In this document: positions 19,885-28,976 of the stretch, piece by piece
Position numbering within the stretch: the stretch's first letter is position 1
Layout of the letters: each line of letters opens with the position of its first letter
Assembly: GCF_003967355.1 (NCBI RefSeq)
Contig: NZ_BIFH01000053.1
Span: 32,763-96,762, forward strand
Origin: Embleya hyalina
GTDB lineage: Bacteria; Actinomycetota; Actinomycetes; Streptomycetales; Streptomycetaceae
Length of the DNA stretch: 64,000 nucleotides
Reading direction: 5' to 3'
Program-made: the position numbers and the translations under genes
Notes under the pieces: model-generated
Told to the model about the DNA's origin: nothing
What the model saw: only the letters and a program-made list of their open reading frames with translations
Databases searched by the model: none

Positions 19885-21090
19885 ATGAGTGAACCCGCCA
19901 CCGTGAGTGCCCTGTTCCATCCCGACGACTTGGCCGGTGCGGTCGAGCGTGGTCTGGTGGCACGTCGGCGGCATCCGCAACTGCCGCTGTCGATCTACAC
20001 CTACACCCGGACCTGCGTGTTCGAGCGGCGATGGACACCGGTGACGCTGCGCTGTCGCGGACTGGTCGTGGAGGATGGCACCGACCGGATCGTCGGGCCC
20101 TGCCTGCCGAAGTTCTTCGGCCTCGCGGAGCACGGCCTCGGCACGGCGTACGCGCCCGCGCTGCCGGACGGCGGATTCGAGGCGTTCGACAAGGAAGACG
20201 GCTCGCTGGGCCAGGTGTTCCACTACGCCGGCCGTTGGCGAGCCGCGTCCAAGGGGGCGTTCGTCTCCCGGCAGGCCCGGTGGGCCCAGGACTGGCTGGA
20301 CGAGCGGGACATCGACGCGCTCGACCCGGCGCTGGGCTACGTCACCGAGATCATCCATCCCGACAACCGCATCGTGGTCGACAACGGCTCCGAGCACACC
20401 CTCGTCCTCCTCGCCGTGCTCGGCCCCGACGGCACCGAACAACCGCTCGCCGCGCACGCGGACGACTGGATCACCCTCGGCGGACGCGTGGTTCGCTCCC
20501 GGCCCGTCGCCTCACTCGCCGAACTGGCCCGCGCCGCCGCCGAGAACCGCCTGCCGGACGGCACGGCCGTCACCGGGACGGCGGCCGAGGGCTGGGTGCT
20601 GCGCCACACCTCCGGCCGGCGGGTCAAACTCAAGTTCGCCGACTACGTACGACTGCACCGGATCCTGACCGGGGTGACCGAACGGGACATCTGGCGCTAC
20701 CTCGGCATGCAGCGCTTCGCCGACCGGGACCCGCGCCACGTCGCCTATGCGCTTACCTGTGCGGAGGCGGAGGTCATCGCCCAGACCGCCCCCTTCGACG
20801 CACTCCTCGACCTGGTCCCGGACGAATTCGACGCCTGGGTACGCGCGGTCGCGGACCGGCTGATGGGCGAGGCCGCCGCCATCGAGGCGGCCACTCGGGC
20901 GGCGTTCGCGGACGCGTCCCATCTCCTCGACGACCGCACCGCCTTCGCCCGCGCGGCCTCCGCGCACACGGACGCGCGGATCGGGGCCGGGATGTTCCAA
21001 CTCCGCGACGGGCGCCCCATCGACCTGCCGATCTGGCGGACCGTCAAGCCGGGCCCGACGGACGCATTCCGCCTCGACGACGAGACATGA
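19885..21090 (+). CDS. RNA ligase of the T4 Rnl1-like family
   Basis: 401 residues from ATG 19885. A TACGCT hexamer 8 bases upstream and the lack of a ribosome site suggest a leaderless transcript. Nucleotidyltransferase motifs are in order: motif Ia-like LRCRGLVVEDG (residues 55-65), motif I FDKEDGSLGQ with the AMP-accepting Lys103, SKGAFVSRQ (motif III region, 122-130), EGWVLRH (motif IV) and VKLKFADYVRL (motif V). The family seals RNA 5'-phosphate and 3'-OH ends through a ligase-AMP intermediate. In bacteria such ligases are tied to RNA repair or tRNA anticodon-nuclease damage. No kinase/phosphatase partner or RtcB/Hen1 gene is adjacent. Confidence 0.85.
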   Translation: MSEPATVSALFHPDDLAGAVERGLVARRRHPQLPLSIYTYTRTCVFERRWTPVTLRCRGLVVEDGTDRIVGPCLPKFFGLAEHGLGTAYAPALPDGGFEAFDKEDGSLGQVFHYAGRWRAASKGAFVSRQARWAQDWLDERDIDALDPALGYVTEIIHPDNRIVVDNGSEHTLVLLAVLGPDGTEQPLAAHADDWITLGGRVVRSRPVASLAELARAAAENRLPDGTAVTGTAAEGWVLRHTSGRRVKLKFADYVRLHRILTGVTERDIWRYLGMQRFADRDPRHVAYALTCAEAEVIAQTAPFDALLDLVPDEFDAWVRAVADRLMGEAAAIEAATRAAFADASHLLDDRTAFARAASAHTDARIGAGMFQLRDGRPIDLPIWRTVKPGPTDAFRLDDET

Positions 21091-21199
21091 CCCGACCCGA
21101 CACCGTGCGCTCCGCCCCACGGAGCGACAACCAGCCTTCGCGGAGTCCTTCGGCCCGCGCCTTGAGGTCCCGAGGGACGCGGCGGCCTCGGGCGAGGGC

Positions 21200-21449
21200 G
21201 GTGGTGAGAGTCCAGGTATGCCGAGGTAGGTGGGGACCAGTGGAGCAGGCAGGTTGCGGCGGGCGAGCCGGATGCGGTTGCGGGCGGTCATGCGGTGATG
21301 GCCGGCGTCTCGGTGTCGGCGAGGAATCCGTCGTCGTCGGGGTCGACGATCACATCGACGCCGGCCGCGGCACGCAGGTGCGCGATGGCTACGTTGCGTC
21401 CGCCGGACACGCCGAGGTTCTCCGGCAGTTCAATCCCGGTGACTCCGGG
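21200..21449 (-). pseudogene. Glycosyltransferase family 2 relic joined by deletion
   Basis: Minus strand 21449 to 21289 reads the nucleotide-sugar block GIELPENLGVSGGRNVAIAH and VDVIVDPDDDGFLADTE, where D-D-D is the DxD-like metal site. It stops at a TGA overlapping an ATG, from which TARNRIRLARRNLPAPLVPT and YLGIPGLS follow; this is the sequence typical of the C-terminal membrane-proximal helix of the same GT2 type. The large central part is gone, as is the N-terminus. A remnant collapsed by internal deletion. Confidence 0.55.
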
Positions 21450-21461
21450 AGGCAGCGTTCG

Positions 21462-22025
21462 TCAGCGCGTTCGTGCGTCAGTGCGCTCGGTACCGGTCGA
21501 ACGTTCGGGCCATGCGTGATACCGGGCATTCCTTCCCGGCCATCCCGGGTCGAGGAACGGCGGGCGATCCACCCGATCGAAGCACCGCAGGAGGAAATCG
21601 GTGAATGTACCGGCCGTCTCGAACCATTCTCCCGCCTCACCCCCGACGACGACGCGCCAGTCGTCGGGGTCCGATTCGAGAGCCAGGAAGAAGTACGAGT
21701 TGCCCTGTTCGTCGTGGCCCCATTCGAGGAGGCCGCCCTTCGTCGGATGGAAAGGCCAGGGAGAGGAATCCGGAAACGACGCTTCCCACCCGCCCTGGTG
21801 CCACAGTCGTTCGGCCTCCTCGTGGCTACCGTCGATCGGCCGGTCCAGCCACACGTAGCCGTCCACGGCACCGGGGCCGTAGAGATCCAGAAACGCCTTG
21901 TAGTCGGCCGGCAGGGCCAACCCCAGATACGCCTCCGACGCCACCCACAGCGTCGCCTGCCCCCGTCCCCGGTACCGCGGCTCACCGAGAAGTTCTGTCA
22001 ACCTGTGCAATCCCCTGGCCGCCAT
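21462..22025 (-). CDS. SUKH (SMI1/KNR4) family protein
   Basis: 187 residues from ATG 22025, with GGGGGAAGG just upstream. The SUKH fold is recognisable: LGLALPADYKAFLDLYGPGA (the L-P-x-x-Y/F-x-x-F-L signature), the block GLLEWGHDEQGNSYFFLALE (W/G-x-x-x-x-G-x-x-x-x-W/F) and VVVGGEAGEWFETAGTFTDF. SUKH proteins are commonly immunity proteins against contact-dependent or secreted toxins. No toxin gene lies beside it, so it may be an orphan immunity gene. Soluble, no signal. Confidence 0.8.
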   Translation of the reverse strand: MAARGLHRLTELLGEPRYRGRGQATLWVASEAYLGLALPADYKAFLDLYGPGAVDGYVWLDRPIDGSHEEAERLWHQGGWEASFPDSSPWPFHPTKGGLLEWGHDEQGNSYFFLALESDPDDWRVVVGGEAGEWFETAGTFTDFLLRCFDRVDRPPFLDPGWPGRNARYHAWPERSTGTERTDARTR

Positions 22026-22446
22026 GGCCTTCCCCCATCGTACGACGGTGCCTCGGTGGCATTTTGTCCGTCCGAGCCGACACACCCACGCCCGCCCTCG
22101 CCGTCCGGCCACGCAACGTGGAGCGTCCGGACGGGGTCCGGTCCGGCGTCGTAACGGGGCCGCGCTCGTCGGCCCGCACCCCACGACCGATACCACCCCT
22201 TCTGCCCCGCACATCCGATCGGGGCCCGCCAGGCAACAGATCAGCCACCGACCGAGGAACAGGATCGGCGGCGATAGGTTCACCGCACCCCCTCGTACCG
22301 CGAACGCGGCGGGCCAGGTGAGACGTTCGCGACGGAAACCGAACCCGGGCGTCACCGATGCTCGCGTTGTCGGTGCCATCCGGCAGCCTGACACCTTGAG
22401 GCCCGGGTCGAGGACGCGCGGCCGGTGATGTTTCGGGGGAGTGTTC
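22026..22446. other. Intergenic divergent region
   Basis: About 420 bases between divergent genes. No RNA, repeat or frame worth reporting; it should contain the promoters of both neighbours. Confidence 0.35.
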
Positions 22447-24006
22447 GTGCGGACGGTGTTCGAGGGTTCGGTGCACGTGGCGTACATGCAGATGTACGTC
22501 GACAGCCGCGCGCAGTGGTCGGCGATCGAGGAGGACCACCGGGCGGGGCAGGTCAATGGTCTGTGTGGTGCCGCGGTGGAGGGGTATCTGTTCCTGACCA
22601 CCGGCATGCACACCGGCAGTGTGGGGCTGACCATCGAGGTCCACGACGGCCCGCCCGAGGTGGACGGGCGGTGGGAGGACGTGGTCGAGGCGCCCTTCAA
22701 TCCACAGGCCCGCACCGTGCGGCTGGCACAGTGGGGCGACGCGGACGCGTGCGAGTTCGAACTCGACTTGGTCCATCATCGCGTGCGCTACTGCGCGACG
22801 GGGATGGACGAGGCGAACGCCCACGGCGTGGTGTTCGCCGGTGAACCGCCGGTCGACCACTACCTCCTGCAGTTCTGGCCCGCGCCCGCGGAACCGGACC
22901 GCGTGATCAGGCAGACCAGCGACCAGGCGGCCTACTGGAACAGGATCGCCCGGGACCGGCCACCACCGCCGACGCCCGACGAGCGGGCCGCGGCGGCGCG
23001 CGCGGCCCGCGAGGAACAGGCCCGCGAGAGGGCGGAGCGTGTCCGGGAGTACGAACTGCGCCAGTGGGCGGGCCGGTTGCCGACCGAACGGCTGCGCCAG
23101 GTGCGCGGAAACGTCCACGGGATGCGCATGCTCGACGTGCACCTGGTCCACGCGATCGCGCGCGTCGACGACGGGACACAACGCGCGATCGCCCACTGGG
23201 CGGCCCATCGCGCATACACCGTGGCGGGACTCGCCGACGTCGACTGGATCGCCCCCGCGTTGACGGCACTCGACGCGGGCGCACCGTTGCCCGCGCCGTT
23301 CGACGACCCGGCCGAACTGTGGCGGCGCCTGCTCGAGGACCGGAACGTGCCACACACCACGATCACCCTCCCGGACGGCGCCACCCACAACGCGCTCCAA
23401 CAGGCGTGCGCCCTACCGGCGTTGCTCGGCGCCGCCGACCCGGACTCCCTGCGCGCCGCCCTCGACGCCCTGCACGCGGCCGCGTACGCACACGGCACCG
23501 ACCACCGCGCCTTCCTGGACGAGGTCCGCGACACCTGGCCCGCCCTCGGCGTCGTACCACCCGCCCCGACGGAACCACCCCCGCCGCCGCACCCGTTCCC
23601 GTTCATCGGCGAGGACGCGCCCGCCGATACCGCGCCGGCACGGTCGACTTCGGCCGACGAAGCGCGACCCACCGCTCCGGAGCGAGACCCGAAGGCTCCG
23701 CCACCGCGACCCGGACACCGCCCGCCGAGCCCCCCTCCCATCACGCCTCCCAACGCACCGCGGCCGCCCGGCAAGGGCCTCGCGTCGCCGCTCCCGGCAC
23801 CCGGCCCCCGCCCCGCCGGTGCAGCCACCTCTATGGACGGGGTTCGGATTGTCCTCGTCACAACGTCTGTGGCGCCGCCTGCAGTTGCCGAGCCCTCCGG
23901 GAAGAACCGCCCGGCGGGCATCCCGACCGAGGACGTCTCTACCGCCACCGGCGGCGAGGAAGAACCTCACGACATCGGTAGCCCGGACCGCCGAGGCCGA
24001 ACGTGA
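22447..24006 (+). CDS. Conserved hypothetical protein with proline-rich tail
   Basis: About 519 residues. GTG 22447 is preferred over 22441 because GGGGGA is then 7 bases upstream. Residues 1-150 form a beta-rich domain (RTVFEGSVHVAYMQMYVDS; TGMHTGSVGLTIEVHDGPP; LQFWPAPAEPDRVIRQTS). A charged coiled-coil segment follows at about 175-210 (RAAAARAAREEQARERAERV), then an alpha-helical domain (LDVHLVHAIARVDDGTQRAI), then a disordered Pro-rich C-terminus from about 380. The last 60 residues may be junk added by the adjacent IS5 insertion. No known family; the architecture is reminiscent of cytoplasmic adaptor-like proteins. Confidence 0.65.
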   Translation: MRTVFEGSVHVAYMQMYVDSRAQWSAIEEDHRAGQVNGLCGAAVEGYLFLTTGMHTGSVGLTIEVHDGPPEVDGRWEDVVEAPFNPQARTVRLAQWGDADACEFELDLVHHRVRYCATGMDEANAHGVVFAGEPPVDHYLLQFWPAPAEPDRVIRQTSDQAAYWNRIARDRPPPPTPDERAAAARAAREEQARERAERVREYELRQWAGRLPTERLRQVRGNVHGMRMLDVHLVHAIARVDDGTQRAIAHWAAHRAYTVAGLADVDWIAPALTALDAGAPLPAPFDDPAELWRRLLEDRNVPHTTITLPDGATHNALQQACALPALLGAADPDSLRAALDALHAAAYAHGTDHRAFLDEVRDTWPALGVVPPAPTEPPPPPHPFPFIGEDAPADTAPARSTSADEARPTAPERDPKAPPPRPGHRPPSPPPITPPNAPRPPGKGLASPLPAPGPRPAGAATSMDGVRIVLVTTSVAPPAVAEPSGKNRPAGIPTEDVSTATGGEEEPHDIGSPDRRGRT

Positions 24007-24061
24007 GGGCCGGCCCGGCGAGATCGAGGGCCTATCGGTGAGTCTTGCCGCCGCCCACGCG

Positions 24062-24370
24062 TCCGTCCCGATCGGGTGCGTGCCGAAAAGGCGTACGCCT
24101 CCCGTAAGAACCGCGCTTACCTGCGCCCCCGCGGGATCCGCTGCACCATTCCCGACAGGGCCGACCAGGCCCACAACCGCCGGAAGCTCGGCTCGCGCGG
24201 CGGCCGACCACCACGTTTCGACCGGGCCGACCACCGCAAGCGCCACGCGGTCGAGTGCGGGATCGACCGCCTCACGAGACACCGCGCCGTCGCCACGCGA
24301 TACGACTAGCTCGCGGTCCGCCCGCTACGAGGCGACCGTCCTGATCGCTGCTGTCAACGAGTGGCTGTGA
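24062..24370 (+). mobile_element. IS5-family transposase C-terminal relic
   Basis: The plus frame from 24062 reads RPDRVRAEKAYASRKNRAYL, RRKLGSRGGRPPRFD and RHAVECGIDRLTRHRAVATR-YD, the catalytic Glu region of IS5-type DDE transposases. A TAG at 24307-24309 replaces the expected Lys codon, and a frameshift follows. The shifted frame then gives RYEATVLIAAVNEWL and the natural TGA at 24368. The N-terminal half is missing. Confidence 0.75.
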
Positions 24371-24383
24371 CCGGAACTCGTCG

Positions 24384-24815
24384 CTAGAGCTCGTGGTCCT
24401 GGGCCAGTTCCTCCCAGCGAATGCCGCGCAGCACAAGGTCGGCGTCCTTGCCCGACGGAACGTCCAAGCCGGTCTGGAACCAGATCACGGTGAGAGCGGA
24501 ACGGTGCAGCACCGGGTCGAGTTCAACGGTGACCGCTGTCGAGCGGAAGGCGCCGATGCAGGCCACGGCAGGCAGCACCTCAACGGGGCCGAAGACGCCG
24601 GCAGCCCGGTCCGGGTACTCCCGGGAGGGGGAGACCAGATGGACCGGCGCGGAGGGAAACGCACGTTCGGCCTGCCGCTGAAGGCTCCTGACCTTCATGT
24701 CGTTGATGGGCTTGCACGGGTAGCCCTCCAGCATCCCTCCATAGGTCGAAGACATTCGCAGCTCGGTGAGCTCGATCGAACGTCCGGATGAGAGGGCTAT
24801 GCGGCTCAGCGACAT
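24384..24815 (-). CDS. Conserved hypothetical protein (143 residues)
   Basis: Compact soluble protein beginning MSLSRIALSSGRSIELTELR, with a conserved-looking block SSTYGGMLEGYPCKPINDMK, then APVHLVSPSREYPDRAAGVF and GPVEVLPAVACIGAFRSTAV, ending IRWEELAQDHEL. I recognise this as a widespread actinobacterial hypothetical protein but know no function. The YGG-LEGYPC segment is the strongest family mark. Only about 40 bases separate it from the YidB-like gene upstream on the same strand, so the two may be co-transcribed. Confidence 0.7.
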   Translation of the reverse strand: MSLSRIALSSGRSIELTELRMSSTYGGMLEGYPCKPINDMKVRSLQRQAERAFPSAPVHLVSPSREYPDRAAGVFGPVEVLPAVACIGAFRSTAVTVELDPVLHRSALTVIWFQTGLDVPSGKDADLVLRGIRWEELAQDHEL

Positions 24816-24855
24816 GCCGACACCCTATGGACAAGATTCACTTCCGATACACGGC

Positions 24856-25260
24856 CTAGAGGTAGGAGATCTCGAAGGTCGCGGAGCCGTCGATCGACAC
24901 CTCGTTGTCGAGAGTCAACCGGTTGCTCGGGGCGATGCGAACCCGGAAACCGGGGATCCGGCCTGCCGCCGGGGCGCTCTCGTCGTCGGGCGCGGTTGCG
25001 TCGACGAGTTCGGGCAGCTCGGCGGCGAGTTCCGCGGCCAGGTCGCCGGGCGTCTTCCCCAAGGTTGCGGCGGTCTGGGCGAGTTGGTCCTCGCCGATGA
25101 TCGCGACGACCTGATCTGCGGTGATCGGCTCGTTGGGGCCGTCACCGATCCACGACCGGACCTGCGACTCCAGCCCGGCATCGGCCAGGCTCTCCGCCGA
25201 GATCGTCAAGGTCGTCGGCTCCACGTTCGCGCCGTTCTCGTCGGCCACGGACTCACTCAT
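24856..25260 (-). CDS. YidB-like (DUF937-type) protein
   Basis: 134 residues from ATG 25260, which lies 9 bases after AAGGG; a second ATG at 25269 abuts that site. The centre, ITADQVVAIIGEDQLAQTAA followed by TLGKTPGDLAAELAAELPEL, is the helical YidB/DUF937 signature (D-x-x-A-x-x-A-G-x-S-P-x-x-A-x-x-x-L-x-x-x-L-P-x-L-V). The rest is acidic, with a C-terminal beta-strand end (EVSIDGSATFEISYL). Function of the family is unclear. Probably co-transcribed with the next gene. Confidence 0.65.
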   Translation of the reverse strand: MSESVADENGANVEPTTLTISAESLADAGLESQVRSWIGDGPNEPITADQVVAIIGEDQLAQTAATLGKTPGDLAAELAAELPELVDATAPDDESAPAAGRIPGFRVRIAPSNRLTLDNEVSIDGSATFEISYL

Positions 25261-25439
25261 TCGGAACATCCCTTACACCGGATCCACGCGACACCGGATC
25301 CTCGCCCGACCAAAACGGCAGAAAAGCATCGCTGCGGGCACCTCCCGACCATCACGAGCGGCAACCACCGCCAGGGAGATCTTCGTCCGCGAACACGCCC
25401 GAACACCACAACTCCGCGATTTCAAGCCCTGGTTCGGAG

Positions 25440-25870
25440 AATGGTCGGCGCCTCCGGACCGGACGGCCAACCAGGTCATCCGACGCCCGTTCGACACCGT
25501 CATCCGATTCCCCGACGAACCCACCCCCAACGACGACGTCGGATATGGCATCGTCAGCCCGCGCCGAGCACTCCAATCCACGTCGGACCCGGGCCCGCGC
25601 GACGTCTCCCCACTGGTCGACGTCCGCAGCGCGAAATCGGCTCCGAAACCGAGCCCGTTCCCCACCGCGGCACCTCGCTCGACCCCGCTCCCCTCCACCG
25701 CCCTCGGGCAGGCCCCGCCGGCGGTGGCCACCGGATCGAACTCCACGGACGCCTCGGACGAGACCGTCCCGACGGCGGCCATCCTCGCGGCGGTGGCCGG
25801 CGCCGTATTCCTCGCCGCCGGTATCGCGGTGTTTCGGCGCGCCCGTCGAAACCGCCACCAGAGTTGCTGA
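25440..25870 (+). pseudogene. C-terminal fragment of a mycosin-like S8 protease
   Basis: The plus frame ending at the TGA 25868-25870 has ANQVIRRPFDTVIRFP and NDDVGYGIVSPRRALQ, the pattern found at the end of the peptidase domain of type VII secretion mycosins (x-D-x-V-G-Y-G-x-V-x-P). A Pro/Ser linker and a single membrane helix with basic stop-transfer end follow (TAAILAAVAGAVFLAAGIAV-FRRARRNR). None of the catalytic triad is present and no ESX genes are nearby. It begins against the YidB-like promoter region, so it is a 5'-deleted relic. Confidence 0.45.
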
Positions 25871-26298
25871 CTTACCGTCCCCATCCGGTGGTGGTCTTGT
25901 CGGCGGGAGCGTGTATCCGTCCCGGCTTGTAGAACCGTGGTCCTTCTCGAACGCCACGGCCCGCGCGGGCCCGCCGCGGCCGTCACCACGTGCCCGTCGT
26001 CGTGCATGCGCGAGTCACCGGATCACTCCCGGCGTGGCGATCGTGGTGGAAGTCCTCTCGCCTGCCACGGTGTGCCCGCCCGCACCCGGCCCGTTTGCCG
26101 GGTCATCCTCGTTGCGTACCGGACCGACCACGCCCACGTCGAGGATCCGCGCTCGTGCTGGTGCGCCATCGGAGCCTGTGCGGCACCTGACCGTCCACCC
26201 GGATACATCCGCGGGGAGACACTTGCGCCCCCGGGACACAGGATCACGATGCGCCGAAATCGATTGTTCACGCCCTGCCACTGCGCGATCATCCTCGG
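25871..26298. other. Intergenic stretch without recognisable gene
   Basis: About 430 bases; no coding, RNA or repeat signal I can support. Confidence 0.35.
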
Positions 26299-26595
26299 AT
26301 GGACGCGGATCGGACGCTGGTGCGGGTGGTGCAGACCTGTCACGGATTTCCGTCGCAGTGGAACGCCTGGACGGTGTCCGGCCGGTATCTGTATCTCCGC
26401 TACCGGCACGGCAAGGGCAGTGTCGAATGGCATCGCGGCCCGGATGCCGCGGACGACACGCCCGAGACGTGGGAGGCGGGCCTGTCGGGGCTCCTGGTCG
26501 AATGGGACGACGGCACCAATGGCGGCGACATCGATCTCGAGCACTTCCTCGCGGAAGCCGGTTTGGTGCTCGCACCGGATGCCGCAGTCGATTGA
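26299..26595 (+). CDS. Small conserved hypothetical protein (98 residues)
   Basis: ATG 26299 without a clear ribosome site. The product is acidic with regular strands: DRTLVRVVQTCHGFPSQWNA, SGRYLYLRYRHGKGSVEWHR, LSGLLVEWDDGTNGGDIDLE, then a short helix EHFLAEAGLVLAP. The Y-L-Y-L-R-Y-R-x-G and W-D-D-G-x-x-G-G motifs recur in small actinobacterial proteins of unknown role. Probably cytoplasmic. Confidence 0.6.
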   Translation: MDADRTLVRVVQTCHGFPSQWNAWTVSGRYLYLRYRHGKGSVEWHRGPDAADDTPETWEAGLSGLLVEWDDGTNGGDIDLEHFLAEAGLVLAPDAAVD

Positions 26596-26769
26596 GCCCG
26601 CAGGCATCGAATGGCGCGCGCAACCGGACGTCCTTCGACGGCGCGCGCGGAGTTCTCCAGTCGTGGGAGCAGTCGGTCGTCGCAGGGCGATGTGTGACGA
26701 AATTCGGGGGCGGCCGCACGGGGAGGATCGCCGTGGCCCCGCGCGGCAGTCCGAACTCGCCGATGCACA

Positions 26770-27213
26770 TCACCTCGTCCAGTTCTCCGTGTCCGGCGTC
26801 GGCCCGAGCCTGTGTGCCTCGTGCACGAAGGCGGCCGTCGACGTCGTGGGAGCGTCCGAACCGTAGAAGTACACGGCGGTGGACGTGCAGATCACGCCCA
26901 CCACGCCCGCCTGCGGCTCGGGCCGGGGCGTGGTGTCGCGCCAACACCGGTCGAATCGGCGGCGCTCGAACTCCGTACTCGCCGGTCGGCCGAAGACCCG
27001 AAAGGGCAACTCCACATCGACCCACGCACGTCTCTCCTCGGCGGGGTGCCTCTCGTGTGCCTCCTTCTCCCTCTCGGCAGCCGCGAACTGCCGTTGGCAC
27101 GCGTACAGTCCGCCGTGGAAGGTCACGACCGCCAGGGTGATCACGGCCAGGACGAACCGGCCGAGCCACAACAGGCAACAACCCATCGGCCGCGCATCGG
27201 GACGGGAAGACAT
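26770..27213 (-). CDS. Membrane-anchored hypothetical protein
   Basis: 147 residues from ATG 27213. A short basic N-terminus precedes one membrane helix (CCLLWLGRFVLAVITLAVVT, about residues 12-31). A charged alpha segment follows (QRQFAAAEREKEAHERHPAE), then a small globular C-terminus with FERRRFDRCWRDTTPRPEPQ and VVGVICTSTAVYFYGSD. No family recognised. Topology suggests the C-terminal domain on one face of the membrane. Isolated; no operon partner. Confidence 0.55.
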   Translation of the reverse strand: MSSRPDARPMGCCLLWLGRFVLAVITLAVVTFHGGLYACQRQFAAAEREKEAHERHPAEERRAWVDVELPFRVFGRPASTEFERRRFDRCWRDTTPRPEPQAGVVGVICTSTAVYFYGSDAPTTSTAAFVHEAHRLGPTPDTENWTR

Positions 27214-27698
27214 GCGCCCATCGTGTCCCGGAACTCCGCCCGGTAAGAGATCGTTGCGCACTCGCAACCCGCTCCGCCACGCACATCCCCTCGGCACGCC
27301 ACGACGCGGGACGACCCCAACCCGGCACGCCACGCCCGGCCGGGCCCGGCTGCCACGGTCGAGACCGTGACCGCCGGCAATTCCATCGCCGACCATCGGC
27401 GTTGATACGGCCAGGTCCCGCTCGCGGGGATTCCTTCCGTCATGATCGCCGAGAAAACGGCAAGGGGCTTCCGCCTTCGTCCGGGCCCACGTCACACGGG
27501 GCGAGCCCGGATTTGCGCTTCGCGGCCGATTGAAGCCGACCAACCCGACCGAGTGGATCGGGACCGGCTCCCACGACGCTCCAGCACGTGGTTCCAGCTT
27601 TCACGGCCGGATCCGCTCGACCACTACGCGGTTCTGCGGCAACTCCTCGTCCGGCACGCGGAGGATCTCGCCGGCAAGATCCATGCCTCTCCGCTCGG
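27214..27698. other. Intergenic stretch without recognisable gene
   Basis: About 485 bases. A plus-strand frame at 27442-27720 (RPDPLDHYAVLRQLLVRHAE) is the least unlikely coding segment but lacks a start signal and known relatives. Confidence 0.3.
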
Positions 27699-28108
27699 CT
27701 ACCGATCAACGTCGACGTGAACCCCGCGCAGCCGAAGCCGGGTCTTCAGGAACTCCCTCTCCGACAACGTCTCCACCAGGCCATCGTCGCTCAGCTCCCC
27801 GACCGGCTCACGAGCCCGCGACAACGAGGCCCCGAGACCTCCCGAAAGACCTTCAAAGCCGGCACGAGACCGGGAAGCGGATCGACCACCCGCAGCCTGA
27901 CGGGTCCGTGCGCCGCGAGTAGAGCCTCCCGGACATCGTCGGGTGCCGGCCCCGGACCGGCGTGTTCGCACAGGTAGGTGCCGCAGGACCCGCACGCGAA
28001 CTCGACGTCCCACCACAACTGGTCGCGGAGGATGAACCGGTTCACCTGTCGCACCGCCATACTGCCGCACTCGCAACGCGATGCGATCTTCGCCGTCCGA
28101 CGGGTCAC
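27699..28108 (-). pseudogene. Zinc-motif protein with ribosomal L7/L12-like C-terminal domain, frameshifted
   Basis: The GTG at 28108 overlaps the TGA of the upstream gene (GTGA). The N-terminus TRRTAKIASRCECGSMAVRQ and then DVEFACGSCGTYLCEHAG form CxC/CxxC/C metal-like pairs. The C-terminal part, VRLRVVDPLPGLVPALKVFR-EVSG followed after a frameshift near 27830 by LSRAREPVGELSDDGLVETL and EFLKTRLRLRGVHVDVD, follows the L7/L12 C-terminal-domain pattern (V-I-K-x-V-R-x-x-T-G-L-x-L-x-E-A-K, then a helix and L-x-x-x-G-x-x-V-x-V). Length 410 bases is not a multiple of three. Either a recent mutation or a sequencing error. Confidence 0.55.
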
Positions 28109-28635
28109 CCGGGCTCCCCGACGTTCCACTCCCGCGGCAGATCCTCGCCGCAGAAGACGCAGACGAAGTCCTCCTCCCGCACGATGTTGAGCTCCCCGCA
28201 GGAGCGGCATCGGCGGAAGACCACCTCGTGCGTGAACCCGGACGGGCGATGGATCCCGATCCGGTCCAGGGCCTCGGCCACGGCCGGCCATGACCCGGCG
28301 TCCGGGCAGTAGCCGGTCGACTGGTTGCTGACCTCCTCGACCACCCACCGCCCGGACTCCTCACGGAAGCCCATCTCGCCGGCGCTCAGCACCTCTCCGC
28401 CGCCGGCACACACCACGTGCTCGCTGCGGCGCGGAGCCAGGCGCAGCACCCCGCCGCCGTCGACGACGAACGTGAACGGCTCGTTTAATTCATCCAGGTG
28501 CAGCCCGGAGACCCACGCGACGAAGTCCGCCGACGTACGGATGCTCCGACCCTCACAGCCTGCCCGGACGAGCGCCTTCAACTCGACCGGACCCACATAC
28601 CGATATCTCGGCCCCCGCATCTCCACGCGCACCAA
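28105..28635 (-). CDS. Hypothetical protein with C-terminal zinc ribbon
   Basis: 176 residues from ATG 28635 (mRNA context ACTAGGTTGGTGCGCGTGG offers alternatives). The N-terminal two thirds are a beta-rich domain (VEMRGPRYRYVGPVELKALV; EPFTFVVDGGGVLRLAPRRS; HVVCAGGGEVLSAGEMGFRE). The C-terminus is a zinc ribbon, FRRCRSCGELNIVREEDFVC followed by VFCGEDLP, with four Cys as C-x2-C and C-x2-C. Its stop overlaps the start of the L7/L12-like gene, so the pair should be co-translated. Partner and function unknown; the two zinc-motif proteins may work together. Confidence 0.7.
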   Translation of the reverse strand: MVRVEMRGPRYRYVGPVELKALVRAGCEGRSIRTSADFVAWVSGLHLDELNEPFTFVVDGGGVLRLAPRRSEHVVCAGGGEVLSAGEMGFREESGRWVVEEVSNQSTGYCPDAGSWPAVAEALDRIGIHRPSGFTHEVVFRRCRSCGELNIVREEDFVCVFCGEDLPREWNVGEPG

Positions 28636-28976
28636 CCTAGTGGCTCACACAGCCAGGACCTGGGGGATTACGGGCTCCGACGAAGACCACGAGCGTGAGA
28701 CGGGCGCGAATCAGGCGTGCTTGGCCGTGCCGGTCCGTACACAGGAGGTCCCGTCGTGCCGTACACCCGGTGATCGCCGGGGTCGACGTGCACGGGGCGC
28801 TTCGTTGTTTCCGAAGGTACTTCGTTCGGCGACCGGGGTGGTGTTGTCCAGGTTCGTCAAGCGCGTTGTGACGACGTCATGTTCCTGGCCGGTCGTGTTT
28901 GACGCCCGCGTGTGTCCGACACGGGGCTGCGGCAGCGCTACTTGTCCCCAGCGCCGTGATCTTGGACGATCGCCTG
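28636..28976. other. Divergent intergenic region
   Basis: About 340 bases between the zinc-ribbon gene and a plus-strand DUF6193 gene. Nothing beyond presumptive promoters is visible. Confidence 0.35.
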
